Shown here one piece after another: positions 8,319 to 17,431 of a stretch of 64,000 nt of DNA. The notes below the pieces were generated by a model. It was not told the DNA's origin. It saw only the letters and a list, made by a program, of their open reading frames with translations, and did not search any database. This stretch comes from Burkholderia pseudomultivorans. Its GTDB lineage: Bacteria > Pseudomonadota > Gammaproteobacteria > Burkholderiales > Burkholderiaceae. The translations under genes were made by a program, and so were the position numbers. The stretch is taken from contig NZ_CP013377.1 of the NCBI RefSeq assembly GCF_001718415.1, positions 2,852,001 through 2,916,000 of the forward strand, in the 5' to 3' direction. Position 1 is the stretch's first letter; the number at the start of each line of letters is the position of its first letter.

Positions 8319-8819
8319 TCAATCCACACGCCGCCACACCGAGATCGGTACATCGCCGTTTGGCCGCGGCGGGACGCGATAGCTCAGTTCATTGCCCTTC
8401 AGCTCGTAGCTTCGCACCTGCGCCTGCCCGACCCAGTTCGGAAACGACGAATCGGTGATGTGGAACGTCAGCGTGCGCTGCGCCGCATCGACGTCGAGCG
8501 TGCCGTAATGGGTGCTGGACCCGAGCACGGCCTCGCGATACTCATCCGGCGTGCCCTTGCTCTTGTCGTTCGAGCCGAAGCGCGGACGTTCCGACTTGAA
8601 GATCTGCAACGAGTAGTTGCCGCGCGCATCGATCAGCAGCAGCCCGTGCGGGGCGGCACCGTAGTCGCGGCCAAGCGTGCCGTCGGGATGCCGGACGTCC
8701 GCGGCGACGAGCGTCCACGTGCCCGCGAGCGACGGCACGGTCGCGGCGCTGCCCGGCACCACCAGGGCGGCCAGCAGCATGCCCGGCACGCCGGTCGTGA
8801 AGATCGAGTGGCGTTTCAT
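8319..8819 (-). CDS. Secreted lipocalin-like domain protein
   Basis: A 166-residue protein with a signal peptide (basic MKRH, hydrophobic core, cleavage near VVPGSAA) and a lipocalin-like domain starting at LAGTWTLVAADV and ending in a strand with SVWRRVD. Such proteins are usually periplasmic and may bind small hydrophobic ligands; no ligand can be assigned. It is divergent from the LysR gene at 8978, separated by 158 bases, which suggests it is that regulator's target. It converges with the LysR gene ending at 8237. Confidence 0.8.
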   Translation of the reverse strand: MKRHSIFTTGVPGMLLAALVVPGSAATVPSLAGTWTLVAADVRHPDGTLGRDYGAAPHGLLLIDARGNYSLQIFKSERPRFGSNDKSKGTPDEYREAVLGSSTHYGTLDVDAAQRTLTFHITDSSFPNWVGQAQVRSYELKGNELSYRVPPRPNGDVPISVWRRVD

Positions 8820-8977
8820 TCACCCTCCTTTGCGCAAGCTTTGAAAGAAAGACGCGCCGGACGCTGCGGTGCCGCTCATGTTTCGCGATGCCGACCGGCG
8901 CGATCCACTTGATGGTAGCGACGGCGACATGCAATAAATACGATAATTCGAAATCGACTTATAAGAAAAACCGCATC

Positions 8978-9883
8978 ATGACGCTCCCCAATCTCGACAT
9001 GGATGCGCTGCGCACGCTGCTCGCCGCCGACCGGCTCGGCAGCCTCAATCGCGCGGCGGACCGGATCGGCCGCTCGCAATCGGCGGTCAGCCAGCAGATG
9101 CGCAAGCTCGAAACGCAGGTCGGGCAGCCGCTGTTCCGGCGGCAGGGGCGCGGCCTCGTGCCGACGGCAGCGGGCGAGCTGCTGTTGTCGTATGCGCGCC
9201 GCATGCTGGAGTTGAACGACGAGGCCGTCCAGGCGATCCGCGGTTCGGCGCTCGAGGGCGCGGTACGCTTCGGGCTGCCCGGCGATTTCGCGGAATCGTG
9301 GCTGCCGACCGCGCTCGGCCAGTTCAAGCGCACGCATCCGGCGGTGCGCGTCGAGATCGTCGTCGAGCGCAACGGGCAGCTGCTCGAACGGCTCGATCAC
9401 GGCGAACTCGACCTCGTGCTCGCGATGGGCCACGCGCAGCGCGTGGACGCCGAGCCGCTGGTCACGCTGCCGATGGCCTGGATCGGCCCGTCGGGCCGCG
9501 ACATCCGGCCGCGGCCCGGGATGCCGCTCGACCTCGCGCTGTACAAGCCGCCGTGCATGTTCCGCAGCGCAGGCACCGATGCACTCGACCGCGCGGGCAT
9601 CCCGTGGCGGGTCGCCTATACGACGGGCAGCCTGCAGAGCCTGTGGGCGGGCGTCGCGGGCGGACTCGGCATCACGCTGAGAACGATGGCCGGCGTCCCG
9701 CCGACGCTGCGCCGGCTCGGCGAGCGCGAGGGCCTGCCGCCGCTGCCGTCGGTCGAAGTGTGCATTCACTCGGGCCAGCGGGACGCGCCGCCGGCGCTCG
9801 CCGGCCTGAAGCGCGTCGTGGTCGACAACCTGATCGCCAATCTTGCCGACACGCGGCAGGAACCGGGGCTGCTCCCCGGGTAG
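8978..9883 (+). CDS. LysR-type transcriptional regulator
   Basis: A 301-residue LysR regulator with a clear helix-turn-helix (SLNRAADRIGRSQSAVSQQM) and a periplasmic-binding-protein-like effector domain. The start MTLPNLDMDALRTLL matches the family N-terminus; a frame open for 30 further residues upstream has no ribosome site. It is divergent from the lipocalin-like gene. The intervening DNA is AT-rich near 8930-8975, as expected for a promoter. The effector is unknown. Confidence 0.9.
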   Translation: MTLPNLDMDALRTLLAADRLGSLNRAADRIGRSQSAVSQQMRKLETQVGQPLFRRQGRGLVPTAAGELLLSYARRMLELNDEAVQAIRGSALEGAVRFGLPGDFAESWLPTALGQFKRTHPAVRVEIVVERNGQLLERLDHGELDLVLAMGHAQRVDAEPLVTLPMAWIGPSGRDIRPRPGMPLDLALYKPPCMFRSAGTDALDRAGIPWRVAYTTGSLQSLWAGVAGGLGITLRTMAGVPPTLRRLGEREGLPPLPSVEVCIHSGQRDAPPALAGLKRVVVDNLIANLADTRQEPGLLPG

Positions 9884-9940
9884 ACGGGGCCACGGATATC
9901 GCGCGCCCCGCCGCCGCGGTCCGGGCCACTCTTTTATAAT

Positions 9941-9959
9941 GCGAACGATATTCATTTTT
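9941..9959. promoter_or_regulatory. Candidate Fur box upstream of feoA
   Basis: GCGAACGATATTCATTTTT agrees at about 13 of 19 positions with proteobacterial Fur boxes of the type GCAAATGAGAATCATTCTC, and lies 22 bases before the feoA start in an otherwise GC-rich region. This fits iron repression of ferrous iron uptake. The consensus is from memory, so the match is approximate. Confidence 0.55.
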
Positions 9960-9981
9960 CTTTCGCAGCCGTCATCCCATC

Positions 9982-10233
9982 ATGCGTCTCTCGAATCTGA
10001 CCAAACACACGCCGGCCCTGGTCGAGCGTGTCGACGATGCCCAGCCCCACGACCCGATCGCGCAGCGGCTGCGCGATCTCGGCTTCGTGCGCGGCGAGCC
10101 GGTGCGCGTCGTCGCGTGCGGGCCGTGGGGCGCGGATCCGCTGCTGATCCAGGTCGGCTCGACGCGCTTCGCGCTGCGTCGCGCCGAAGCGGAACGCGTG
10201 AGCGTCAGCGTGCCGGAGGACGCCCGGTCATGA
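9982..10233 (+). CDS. feoA: FeoA ferrous iron transport accessory protein
   Basis: An 83-residue SH3-fold FeoA protein. The segment IAQRLRDLGFVRGEPVRVVACGP is the characteristic core, with FALRRAEAERVSV at the C-terminus. FeoA is cytosolic and is required for FeoB-dependent Fe(II) uptake, probably by influencing GTPase or pore function. Its stop overlaps the feoB start in an ATGA, so translation is coupled. A Fur-like site lies immediately upstream. Confidence 0.95.
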   Translation: MRLSNLTKHTPALVERVDDAQPHDPIAQRLRDLGFVRGEPVRVVACGPWGADPLLIQVGSTRFALRRAEAERVSVSVPEDARS

Positions 10234-12080
10234 GCGCCAATGCATTGCGTGTCGCGCTGGTCGGCAACCCCAACTGCGGCAAGACCGCGCTGTTCAACCA
10301 GCTGACCGGCGGGCGGCAGAAGGTCGCCAACTACGCGGGCGTCACGGTCGAGCGCAAGGTGGGACGTTTTGTCGCGCCGTCGGGCCGGCAGATCCAGGTG
10401 CTCGACCTGCCCGGCGCGTACAGCTTCGATTCGACGAGCCCCGACGAACGCATCACGCGCGACGTGCTGCTCGGCCGCCATCCGGGCGAGGCGCCGCCCG
10501 ACCTGGTGGTTTGCGTCGCGGATGCGACCAACCTGCGCCTGCACCTGCGTTTCGTGCTCGAAGTGCAGCGGCTCGGCCGGCCGGTCGTGCTCGCGCTGAA
10601 CATGATGGATGCGGCCGAACGCCGCGGCATCCGGATCGACATCGACGTGCTGGCGCGCGAACTCGGCGTGCAGATCGTGCAGACCGTGGCGGTGCGGCGC
10701 GGCGGCGCCAGCCGGCTCGTCGACGTGCTCGACCGCGCCGTCGCGAACGCGCCGGCGGCCGCGCCGCCCGCGGCAGACGACACCGACGACGACACGATCC
10801 ACGCGCGCGTGCGGGCGCTGCTCGCGGCGGCCGTCGTGATGCCGCGCGCGACCGACGTGCGCGACGACCGGATCGACCACTGGGCGCTGCACCCGGTGTT
10901 CGGGCTCGTGATCCTCGCCGCCGTGATGTTCCTGGTGTTCCAGGCGGTCTATTCGATCGGCAAGCCGATCACCGACGCGATCGGCGACGGCTTCACGTGG
11001 CTCGGCGCGCTGGCCGGCGCCCATCTCCCCGACGGGCCGCTGCGCGGTCTCGTCACCGACGGCCTGATCGGCGGCCTCGGCACCGTGCTCGGCTTCCTGC
11101 CGGAGATCCTGGTGCTGTTCCTGTTCATCCTGGTGCTGGAGGAATCGGGCTACCTGCCGCGCGCCGCGTTCCTGCTCGACCGGATGATGGTGTCGGTCGG
11201 GCTCACCGGCCGCTCGTTCATTCCGCTGCTGTCGAGTTTCGCGTGCGCGATTCCCGGCGTGCTCGGCACGCGCAGCATCACCGACCCGCGCGACCGGCTC
11301 GCGACGATCCTCGTCGCGCCGCTGATGACGTGCTCCGCGCGCCTGCCGGTCTATGCGCTGCTGATCGGTGCGTTCATCCCGTCGCAGCGCGTGCTCGGCA
11401 TCTTCAACCTGCAGGGCGTCGTGCTGTTCGCGCTGTATGCGGCGGGGATCGGCGGCGCGATGCTCGTCGGCTGGATCATGAAGAAGCTGCGCGGCCCGCA
11501 GGGCGAGCACGCGCTGCTGATGGAGCTGCCGTCGTATCGCCTGCCGCGCGTGCGCGACGTCGCGATCGGCCTGTGGGAGCGCGGTTCGATCTTCATGAAA
11601 CGGCTGACCGGCGTGATTCTCGCGCTCACCGTGCTGATGTGGTTCATCTCGACGTTCCCGTCGCCGCCGGCCGGCGCGGTCGGCCCCGCGATCGACTACA
11701 CGTTCGCCGGCTACCTCGGCCGCGCGCTGCAGTATGTGTTCGCGCCGCTCGGCTTCAACTGGCAGATCAGCCTGTCGCTGATCCCCGCGTTCGCCGCGCG
11801 CGAAACCGCGGTCGCCGCGCTCGCGACGGTCTATGCGGTGAGCGGCGGCGACGCCGATATCGCGAGCGTCGGCCACGCGCTCGTCGCCAACTTCTCGCTC
11901 GCGAGCGCGCTGTCGCTGCTGGTCTGGTTCGCGTTCGCGCCGCAGTGCATGTCGACGCTCGCGGTGATTCGCCGCGAGACGGGTTCGTGGCGCAACGTCG
12001 CGATCTCGTTCGGCTACATGTTCGTGATGGCGTACACGGCGTCGTTCGTCACCTACCAGCTCGCGAGGGCGCTGACATGA
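10230..12080 (+). CDS. feoB: FeoB ferrous iron permease
   Basis: A 616-residue FeoB, shorter than the roughly 770-residue E. coli protein but usual for beta-proteobacteria. The N-terminal G domain has GNPNCGKT at 12-19 (G1), AGVTVE (G2), DLPGAYS (G3) and NMMD (G4). After a helical linker come two Gate domains, one containing LTGRSFIPLLSSFACAIPG and the second RETAVAALATVY, each with conserved cysteines, and the hydrophobic helices of the inner-membrane Fe(II) channel. The start overlaps feoA and the stop overlaps the next gene, so four genes are translationally linked. Confidence 0.96.
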   Translation: MSANALRVALVGNPNCGKTALFNQLTGGRQKVANYAGVTVERKVGRFVAPSGRQIQVLDLPGAYSFDSTSPDERITRDVLLGRHPGEAPPDLVVCVADATNLRLHLRFVLEVQRLGRPVVLALNMMDAAERRGIRIDIDVLARELGVQIVQTVAVRRGGASRLVDVLDRAVANAPAAAPPAADDTDDDTIHARVRALLAAAVVMPRATDVRDDRIDHWALHPVFGLVILAAVMFLVFQAVYSIGKPITDAIGDGFTWLGALAGAHLPDGPLRGLVTDGLIGGLGTVLGFLPEILVLFLFILVLEESGYLPRAAFLLDRMMVSVGLTGRSFIPLLSSFACAIPGVLGTRSITDPRDRLATILVAPLMTCSARLPVYALLIGAFIPSQRVLGIFNLQGVVLFALYAAGIGGAMLVGWIMKKLRGPQGEHALLMELPSYRLPRVRDVAIGLWERGSIFMKRLTGVILALTVLMWFISTFPSPPAGAVGPAIDYTFAGYLGRALQYVFAPLGFNWQISLSLIPAFAARETAVAALATVYAVSGGDADIASVGHALVANFSLASALSLLVWFAFAPQCMSTLAVIRRETGSWRNVAISFGYMFVMAYTASFVTYQLARALT

Positions 12081-12382
12081 GCGCCGGCCTCGTCGCGCAA
12101 TACGCGGTGATCGCCGCGCTGGTCGCGGCCAGCGCGCTGTTCATGTTCCGCAAGCTCGCGCCGAAGCCCGCGTCGCGCTGCCAGCGCGCCGTCGCGCTCG
12201 CGCTGGTTCGCACGCGCGCGCTGCGCTGGCTCGGGCAGCGGCTGATGCCGGGCGCGGCGGCTGCGGCCGATTGCGGCGACGGCTGCAGCACCTGCGGCGC
12301 ATGCGGCACCGACGGCGACGCGACGCCGTCGGCGAGCGGCGAACAGCCGCTTACGTTTCATTCGCCCGCACGGCGGCGATGA
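12077..12382 (+). CDS. DUF6587-type small Feo-operon membrane protein
   Basis: A 101-residue protein with one N-terminal membrane helix (about residues 5-23), a basic stretch, and a C-terminal cysteine cluster CGDGCSTCGACG. It resembles the DUF6587 proteins found downstream of feoB in Burkholderiaceae. The clustered cysteines could bind iron or a Fe-S cluster, giving it a role like the unrelated FeoC of enterobacteria (inference). Its start overlaps the feoB stop and its stop overlaps the acetyltransferase start. Confidence 0.75.
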   Translation: MSAGLVAQYAVIAALVAASALFMFRKLAPKPASRCQRAVALALVRTRALRWLGQRLMPGAAAAADCGDGCSTCGACGTDGDATPSASGEQPLTFHSPARRR

Positions 12383-12816
12383 AACCCGCGATCGGCCTGC
12401 GTCCCGCCTGCGCGGCCGACCTGCCGTTTCTGCTGACGCTGCGCCGGCTCACGATGACCGCGCATCTGCAACGCGTCGGCGCCCCCACCGACGACGACTC
12501 ACACCATCGCCGCATCTCGGCGCACTTCGACGACGCCGCCATCATCTGCGAAGGCGATCAGGCAATCGGATTGCTGAAGGTCTCGCGGTCCGCCGACGAA
12601 TGGCACATCCATCAGCTCCAGCTGATGCCTGCGCATCAGGGCCGCGGCATCGGCCGCGCCGTGCTCGGCAGCGTGCTCGCCGACGCGGCGCGCGCGAACG
12701 TGCCCGTCTCGCTCAGCGTGCTGCACGGCAATCCCGCGCGACGGCTGTACGAGCGGCTCGGCTTCCGGCTCGTGTCGGAAACGGCCACCAGCGCCCGCCT
12801 GGTCTGGCACGCGTGA
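12379..12816 (+). CDS. GNAT family N-acetyltransferase
   Basis: A 145-residue GNAT protein. The acetyl-CoA pyrophosphate-binding motif is QLMPAHQGRGIGRAVL, and the C-terminal NPARRLYERLGF strand-helix is typical. Substrate is unknown. Its ATG overlaps the stop of the small Feo-operon protein by ATGA, so it is the last gene of the feo operon, although a link with iron is not a known property of the family. Confidence 0.88.
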   Translation: MKPAIGLRPACAADLPFLLTLRRLTMTAHLQRVGAPTDDDSHHRRISAHFDDAAIICEGDQAIGLLKVSRSADEWHIHQLQLMPAHQGRGIGRAVLGSVLADAARANVPVSLSVLHGNPARRLYERLGFRLVSETATSARLVWHA

Positions 12817-12868
12817 CGGCTCGCGCGCGGCCGACAATCGCCGCACGCCGCCGCGTCGGCATCGGCAG

Positions 12869-14803
12869 TCAAGGCGTCCAGCGATAAACGGTGATGCTGC
12901 TGCCCTTCACGTTGTTCTTCGTGACCACATACTCGCCGTTCGACCGACGATAGGCGCGCACGCCGTACATCGAATCGAGTGCGCTGCTCGCATCGACGGT
13001 GCTGCTGCTCGTGTTGACCAGCGTGGTGTCGAGCTTGCCGGTGGACAGGTTGAACGCGTCGATGTTCGGCAACGCCGCGCCGCTGCCGCCGAACCAGTAG
13101 CCGACGAACAGATGGTTGCCGGCCGCGTCGAGCGACTTCGCGCCGCTGTGCGGCAGCGTGATCACCGGGTTCGGCTGCGTCGTGTTGCCCGCGCTCCAGC
13201 CGTGATACACCTCGATGCGCGTGCCGATCGCCGTCCAGTCCGTGCTGCCGGGGACGCCCTGCGCGAGGATCATCGTGTCGCTGTCGGCGAGGTAGACGAT
13301 GCGCGTCAAGGGCTGCACGCTCGCGGGGACCGGAATCGCGACGGGCCGGCCCCACGCCGGCTTGCCGTCCGCGTCGAAGCCCGTCAGCGGGTAGTGGTAG
13401 ATCGCCCCGGTCTTGTCCAGGCCCGCCCACACGTCGCCCTTGCCGTCGAGGCTGAAGCCGCTCGTGACGCGCCGCGTCGTATTGAACGCGGGCCCCGGAA
13501 TCGACGCGTCCGGAATGGCGATGTAGCCGTTCGCCTGGTTGAAATGGAAGAAGTAGAAGATCGGCGGATTCTGCCCGGCGGCGACCAGGATCCGGTTCGC
13601 GCCAACCGAAACGACTTGCCCGAAATGCTCGTCGCGCTGCACGTCGTTGACGTCGATGCGCGGATCCGACGGATAGGTGAACGGATCGACCGTGTTCGCG
13701 ACGAACACGCCGCCCGCGCGGCCCGAGTAGATGTGCGTGCCGCCGTAGAACAGCGTGCCGTCGGTCGCCGGGTCGGGGGCGGCGATGCCCTCGAAGTTGA
13801 GCGCCTGGAGCGTCCAGCGCAGGTTGCCGTTGCGGTCGTACGCGTGGATGTCGGTCGCGCCGTCGCGGCCGAGGTCCCAGCTGCCACCCCACGGGTTGTT
13901 CAGCACGTACAGGTTGCCGGCGGTGTCCTTGCCGATCCCGACGATGCGCGTGAACCGCTTCGCGCCGACCTGCCCCTTGATGCCGGTGGTGGTGTCGAGA
14001 TAGCCGCCCTGCACGCCGAAGGTGCCGGCCAGGGTCGGCCTGGACGACACGTCGTAGCGCTTGATGTTCATGTCGGGGCCTTCGTCGCCGACCATCAGCT
14101 GCTGCGACGACGCATCGAAAAACAGCGACGACGGCCGCGACTCGCCGGCCATCCGGATCGTGTTCAGCAGCGCGCCGTTCGGCGCGAACTCGACGATCGT
14201 GCCCGCGCTCTTTTGCGCGACCCAGAGGTTGCCGGCGCCGTCGAGCGCGAGCGCGCCCGGGCCCGACACGCCGATGTCGCGCTGCCACACACCGTCGGTC
14301 GTGAAGACGCGCACGCGATTGCCGTAGAAGTCGCTCGCATACAGCAGCGAGCCGGCCGTCGCGAGCCCGGTGACGACGTCGACGCGCGGCTGGTTGGTCG
14401 CCGCGCTGATCTGGATCAACCGGTCGCGGACCTTGGTCGCGCGGTTGTAGCGCCCGACCGCGCCGCTTCCATACGTCTTGCCCGGCTGCAGCGCCGCGAA
14501 GATCGACGTCGCGTTGCCGGTGATCGCGCTGCCCTGGAACTCGCCGTGCGCGCCGATCGAGCCGAGGCTCCGGTGGTTCTGGTAGATCGCGACGCCGCCT
14601 TCGTCCTCGTCCCACATCGACGCCGTGTAGATCACGCCTTCCGGCGACACCCACATCGAACGCGCGGTATTGCCGACGTGGGCGGCGAGCGTGCCGTAGG
14701 TGTTCGCCAGCCAGTCGGTGGTGTTCTGCGCGACACCGGCCGGCGCGATCGCGGCGAGCGCCGCAGCGAAGAGGATGACGCGGATGCGTTTTTTATCGAC
14801 CAT
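12869..14803 (-). CDS. Secreted NHL/beta-propeller repeat protein
   Basis: A 644-residue exported protein: signal peptide MVDKKRIRVILFAAALAA ending near APAGVAQ, then repeated beta-propeller-like units with GxLxVA/SDxxGNRVRVF patterns (for example GPGALALDGAGNLWVAQKS). It is probably periplasmic or extracellular. No catalytic motif is visible. The start is supported by AGGAGA at good spacing; the longer frame upstream is not needed. It stands alone, separated by 344 bases from the next gene, so context gives no function. Confidence 0.75.
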   Translation of the reverse strand: MVDKKRIRVILFAAALAAIAPAGVAQNTTDWLANTYGTLAAHVGNTARSMWVSPEGVIYTASMWDEDEGGVAIYQNHRSLGSIGAHGEFQGSAITGNATSIFAALQPGKTYGSGAVGRYNRATKVRDRLIQISAATNQPRVDVVTGLATAGSLLYASDFYGNRVRVFTTDGVWQRDIGVSGPGALALDGAGNLWVAQKSAGTIVEFAPNGALLNTIRMAGESRPSSLFFDASSQQLMVGDEGPDMNIKRYDVSSRPTLAGTFGVQGGYLDTTTGIKGQVGAKRFTRIVGIGKDTAGNLYVLNNPWGGSWDLGRDGATDIHAYDRNGNLRWTLQALNFEGIAAPDPATDGTLFYGGTHIYSGRAGGVFVANTVDPFTYPSDPRIDVNDVQRDEHFGQVVSVGANRILVAAGQNPPIFYFFHFNQANGYIAIPDASIPGPAFNTTRRVTSGFSLDGKGDVWAGLDKTGAIYHYPLTGFDADGKPAWGRPVAIPVPASVQPLTRIVYLADSDTMILAQGVPGSTDWTAIGTRIEVYHGWSAGNTTQPNPVITLPHSGAKSLDAAGNHLFVGYWFGGSGAALPNIDAFNLSTGKLDTTLVNTSSSTVDASSALDSMYGVRAYRRSNGEYVVTKNNVKGSSITVYRWTP

Positions 14804-15147
14804 CACGGATGCTCTCCTGAATGTAGCGGTCAATCGCGCGAATGACCGGCCAGGCGGATTTTTCAAATCGGTGATGCGTAAAACCTTCCTCGCGACCTTG
14901 CTGCTCGGTCTTTATTACGCGCAGCGTAACGGAGGCAAGTGACAGGACGATAACGAATTATTTAAAGCAACGCGAATCGCGAATAATCGCTGTCTCGCGG
15001 ATTTTCGGCGGGGTTTATGATTTTCGGTAAATCCTGGAATATCGAATTCGAATACGCGAGAGGCGGGTATATTTTTCTGGTCGACCGGATGCGCCGGACA
15101 GCGCGCGTTGCCGACGTCGCGCCATCCGGCTCGCTCGACCCGACACG
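14804..15147. other. Gene-free AT-richer spacer
   Basis: 344 bases with no convincing gene between the NHL protein start and the end of the amidohydrolase. Composition is AT-richer than the flanks, especially 14930-15080, with a short palindrome TCGAATTCGA around 15040-15051. It presumably holds the NHL gene promoter; I see no terminator or repeat. Confidence 0.5.
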
Positions 15148-16371
15148 TTACCGCGCGCAATCCACCAGCAGGTTCGCCAGTACCGACGCCCCTTGCGCCA
15201 GATGCACCGGATCGGCGTCCTCCGCCTCGTTGTGGCTCAGCCCGGCCTTGCACGGGACGAACACCATCGCGGTCGGCGCGACGTAGGACAGGTTCACCGC
15301 GTCGTGCCCCGCGCCGCTGCACATCTCCAGATACGGATAACCGGCGGCCGCCGTTGCGCGCCGGACCTGCTCGACGCACTGCGCGTCGAACACCACCGGC
15401 GCATATTCGGCGATGGTCTGCACGTCGACGCGCGTACCGCGCAGCGCGGTACGCTGCACGCAGATCGCCTCGATGTCGGCGACGAGCCGTTGCAGTGCCG
15501 GCTGCGAAGGATGGCGCACGTCGACGCTGAAGCGGACCTTGCCCGGGATCGTGCTCGGCGAATTCGGCTGGCACGTCAGATGACCGACGGTCACGCGCGC
15601 ATCGGCATCGAAACCGTGGCCGTGCTCGACGATCGCGGCGATCATCGCGGCGGCCACGCTCATCGCATCCTTGCGCACGCTCATCGGCGTCGTGCCGGCA
15701 TGCGACTCGAAGCCGGTCACCGTGACGTCGAGTTCGTAGATGCCCTGCACGCCGGTCACGACGCCGATCGGCTTGCCGGCGTTCTCGAGCACCGGGCCCT
15801 GCTCGATATGCGCCTCGAAGTACGCCTTCGGCATCTGCCGCTCGCGCTCGCGGCCGGCGAAGCCGGTGCGCTCGAGCTCGTCGCCGAGCAGCACGCCGGT
15901 CTGCATGCACGGCCGCGCGCGCGCATGGTCGAGATCGAGCGCGCCGGCATAGACGGCCGAGCCCATCAAGCCCGGCGTGAAGCGCGAGCCCTCTTCATTG
16001 GTCCATGCGACGACGTCGATCGGATGCCGCGTCGCGATGCCGTGCTCGTTCAGCGTGCGAATCGCCTCAAGGCCCGCCAGCACGCCGTAGACGCCGTCGA
16101 AGCGGCCGCCGAGCGGCTGCGTGTCGAGATGGCTGCCGCACATCACCGCCGGCGCGCCGTGCTGCGTGCCCGGCCGGCGCGCGAACACGTTGCCGATCGG
16201 GTCGATGCGGATGTCGCAGCCGGCTTGCTCGCACCAGTGGATGAAGCGGCGGCGGCCCCGCACCTCGTCGTCGCTGAGCGCGAGCCGGCAGCTGCCGCCG
16301 TGCGCGGTGGCACCGATTTTCGCCATCTCCATCAGCGAATCCCACAGCCTTTGCTGGTTAACGAGGATCAT
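15148..16371 (-). CDS. M20-family Zn-dependent amidohydrolase (carbamoylase/allantoate type)
   Basis: A 407-residue hydrolase of the hydantoinase/carbamoylase (AmaB/AllC) group. Metal-binding motifs are present in order: GSHLDTQPLGGRFDGVYG, the TNEEGSRF catalytic glutamates, EAHIEQGP, and the C-terminal GAGHDA. It should hydrolyse an N-carbamoyl amino acid, allantoate or ureidoglycolate-like amide in the cytosol. AGGAG sits 8 bases before the start. It is divergent from a LysR gene with a clean T-N11-A site between. No hydantoinase or other ureide gene lies nearby, so the substrate stays open. Confidence 0.9.
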   Translation of the reverse strand: MILVNQQRLWDSLMEMAKIGATAHGGSCRLALSDDEVRGRRRFIHWCEQAGCDIRIDPIGNVFARRPGTQHGAPAVMCGSHLDTQPLGGRFDGVYGVLAGLEAIRTLNEHGIATRHPIDVVAWTNEEGSRFTPGLMGSAVYAGALDLDHARARPCMQTGVLLGDELERTGFAGRERERQMPKAYFEAHIEQGPVLENAGKPIGVVTGVQGIYELDVTVTGFESHAGTTPMSVRKDAMSVAAAMIAAIVEHGHGFDADARVTVGHLTCQPNSPSTIPGKVRFSVDVRHPSQPALQRLVADIEAICVQRTALRGTRVDVQTIAEYAPVVFDAQCVEQVRRATAAAGYPYLEMCSGAGHDAVNLSYVAPTAMVFVPCKAGLSHNEAEDADPVHLAQGASVLANLLVDCAR

Positions 16372-16405
16372 CGCGGTCGCTCCTGAAAAGCACCGAGCAT
16401 ATACA

Positions 16406-16430
16406 CTTGGATGGATCAGAAAAATCCAAG
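16406..16430. promoter_or_regulatory. LysR-type inverted repeat (T-N11-A)
   Basis: CTTGGAT and ATCCAAG are perfect 7-bp arms separated by exactly 11 bases with T and A at the inner edges, the canonical LysR recognition form. It lies midway between the divergent amidohydrolase and LysR starts. Confidence 0.7.
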
Positions 16431-16507
16431 ATTTCGTTGCGTTCGATAACTTTTTCTTTTCACCTTCGGTCGCGCCCGCCCGCCGGGCCGCGTTCGCGGC
16501 AGCGCCC

Positions 16508-17428
16508 ATGAAACTCAAGCAGCTCCATGCCTTTCTCGCGGTTGCCGAGCACCGCACCATTCGCGGCGCCGCCCGCGCGCTCGGCGTCACGCAGCCGGCA
16601 ATCAGCGGCACCGTGCGCGAGCTCGAACTCGATCTCGGCGTGCCGCTCGTCACGCGCAGCGTCAAGGGGATTGCGCTGACCGGGTACGGCAGCGCGTTCG
16701 CCGTTCGTGCACGGTTGATCGTCGAGGAGATCGAGCGCACGCGCGACGAGATCGAACAGTTGCGGCTCGGCACGACCGGTTCGGTGTCGATCGCGGTCAG
16801 CCCGACCGTCGCGCTGACCATCCTGCCGCGCGCATTCGATGCTTTCACGCGGGCGCTGCCCGGCGCGACCGTGAACATCGACGACGCGCTGACATCGACC
16901 GATCTCGCGCGGCTGCGCGACGGCACGCTCGATTTCATCGTCACGCATCAACTGTCCGAGCCGATGCCGGACGCGGACGAATTCGCCAGCATTGCGCTGT
17001 TCCGCACGGCGTTCGCGGTCGTGGCCCGACGCCGGCATCGGCTGGGGCGCGCGCGATCGCTGCGCGAGCTCGTCGACGCGCAATGGTGCACACCGCGCTA
17101 CGGTGCAGGCGGCGACGACCTGGTGCGCTCGATTTTCACGCCGTTCGGCATCGACATGCCGAAGCGCGTGATCCATTGCCCGTCGTTTGCCGCGACGCTC
17201 GCGCTCGTGTCGCAGACGGATGCGCTCGGCATCTTCGCGCGGCCGCTCGCCGATGCCGAGCGCCGGGCGCGTGGGATCGCGGTGCTGGATCTCGTCGAAC
17301 CCATGCCGCAGTTGACGGTCGCAATCGTGATGCGCCGGCACGCGTTGCTGACGCCGGCCGCGCTGCATTTCATCGAATGCCTGAAGGCCGCGTCCGCCGA
17401 CGTGGCGGGGCAGGACGGCGGCGCATGA
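16508..17428 (+). CDS. LysR-type transcriptional regulator
   Basis: A 306-residue LysR regulator of the CysB/GbpR-like group: helix-turn-helix TIRGAARALGVTQPAISGTV, then an effector domain with SPTVALTILPRAFDAF at the first strand. The ATG at 16508 gives the standard MKLKQLHAF N-terminus. It faces away from the amidohydrolase and is its likely regulator through the dyad at 16406-16430. Its 3' end is 3 bases from the convergent ThrRS paralogue. Confidence 0.92.
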   Translation: MKLKQLHAFLAVAEHRTIRGAARALGVTQPAISGTVRELELDLGVPLVTRSVKGIALTGYGSAFAVRARLIVEEIERTRDEIEQLRLGTTGSVSIAVSPTVALTILPRAFDAFTRALPGATVNIDDALTSTDLARLRDGTLDFIVTHQLSEPMPDADEFASIALFRTAFAVVARRRHRLGRARSLRELVDAQWCTPRYGAGGDDLVRSIFTPFGIDMPKRVIHCPSFAATLALVSQTDALGIFARPLADAERRARGIAVLDLVEPMPQLTVAIVMRRHALLTPAALHFIECLKAASADVAGQDGGA

Positions 17429-17431
17429 CGA

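Noticed and set aside
8930..8975. Dyad ATAA...TTAT before a LysR gene
   Set aside because: Four-base arms in AT-rich promoter DNA are too weak to claim a binding site.
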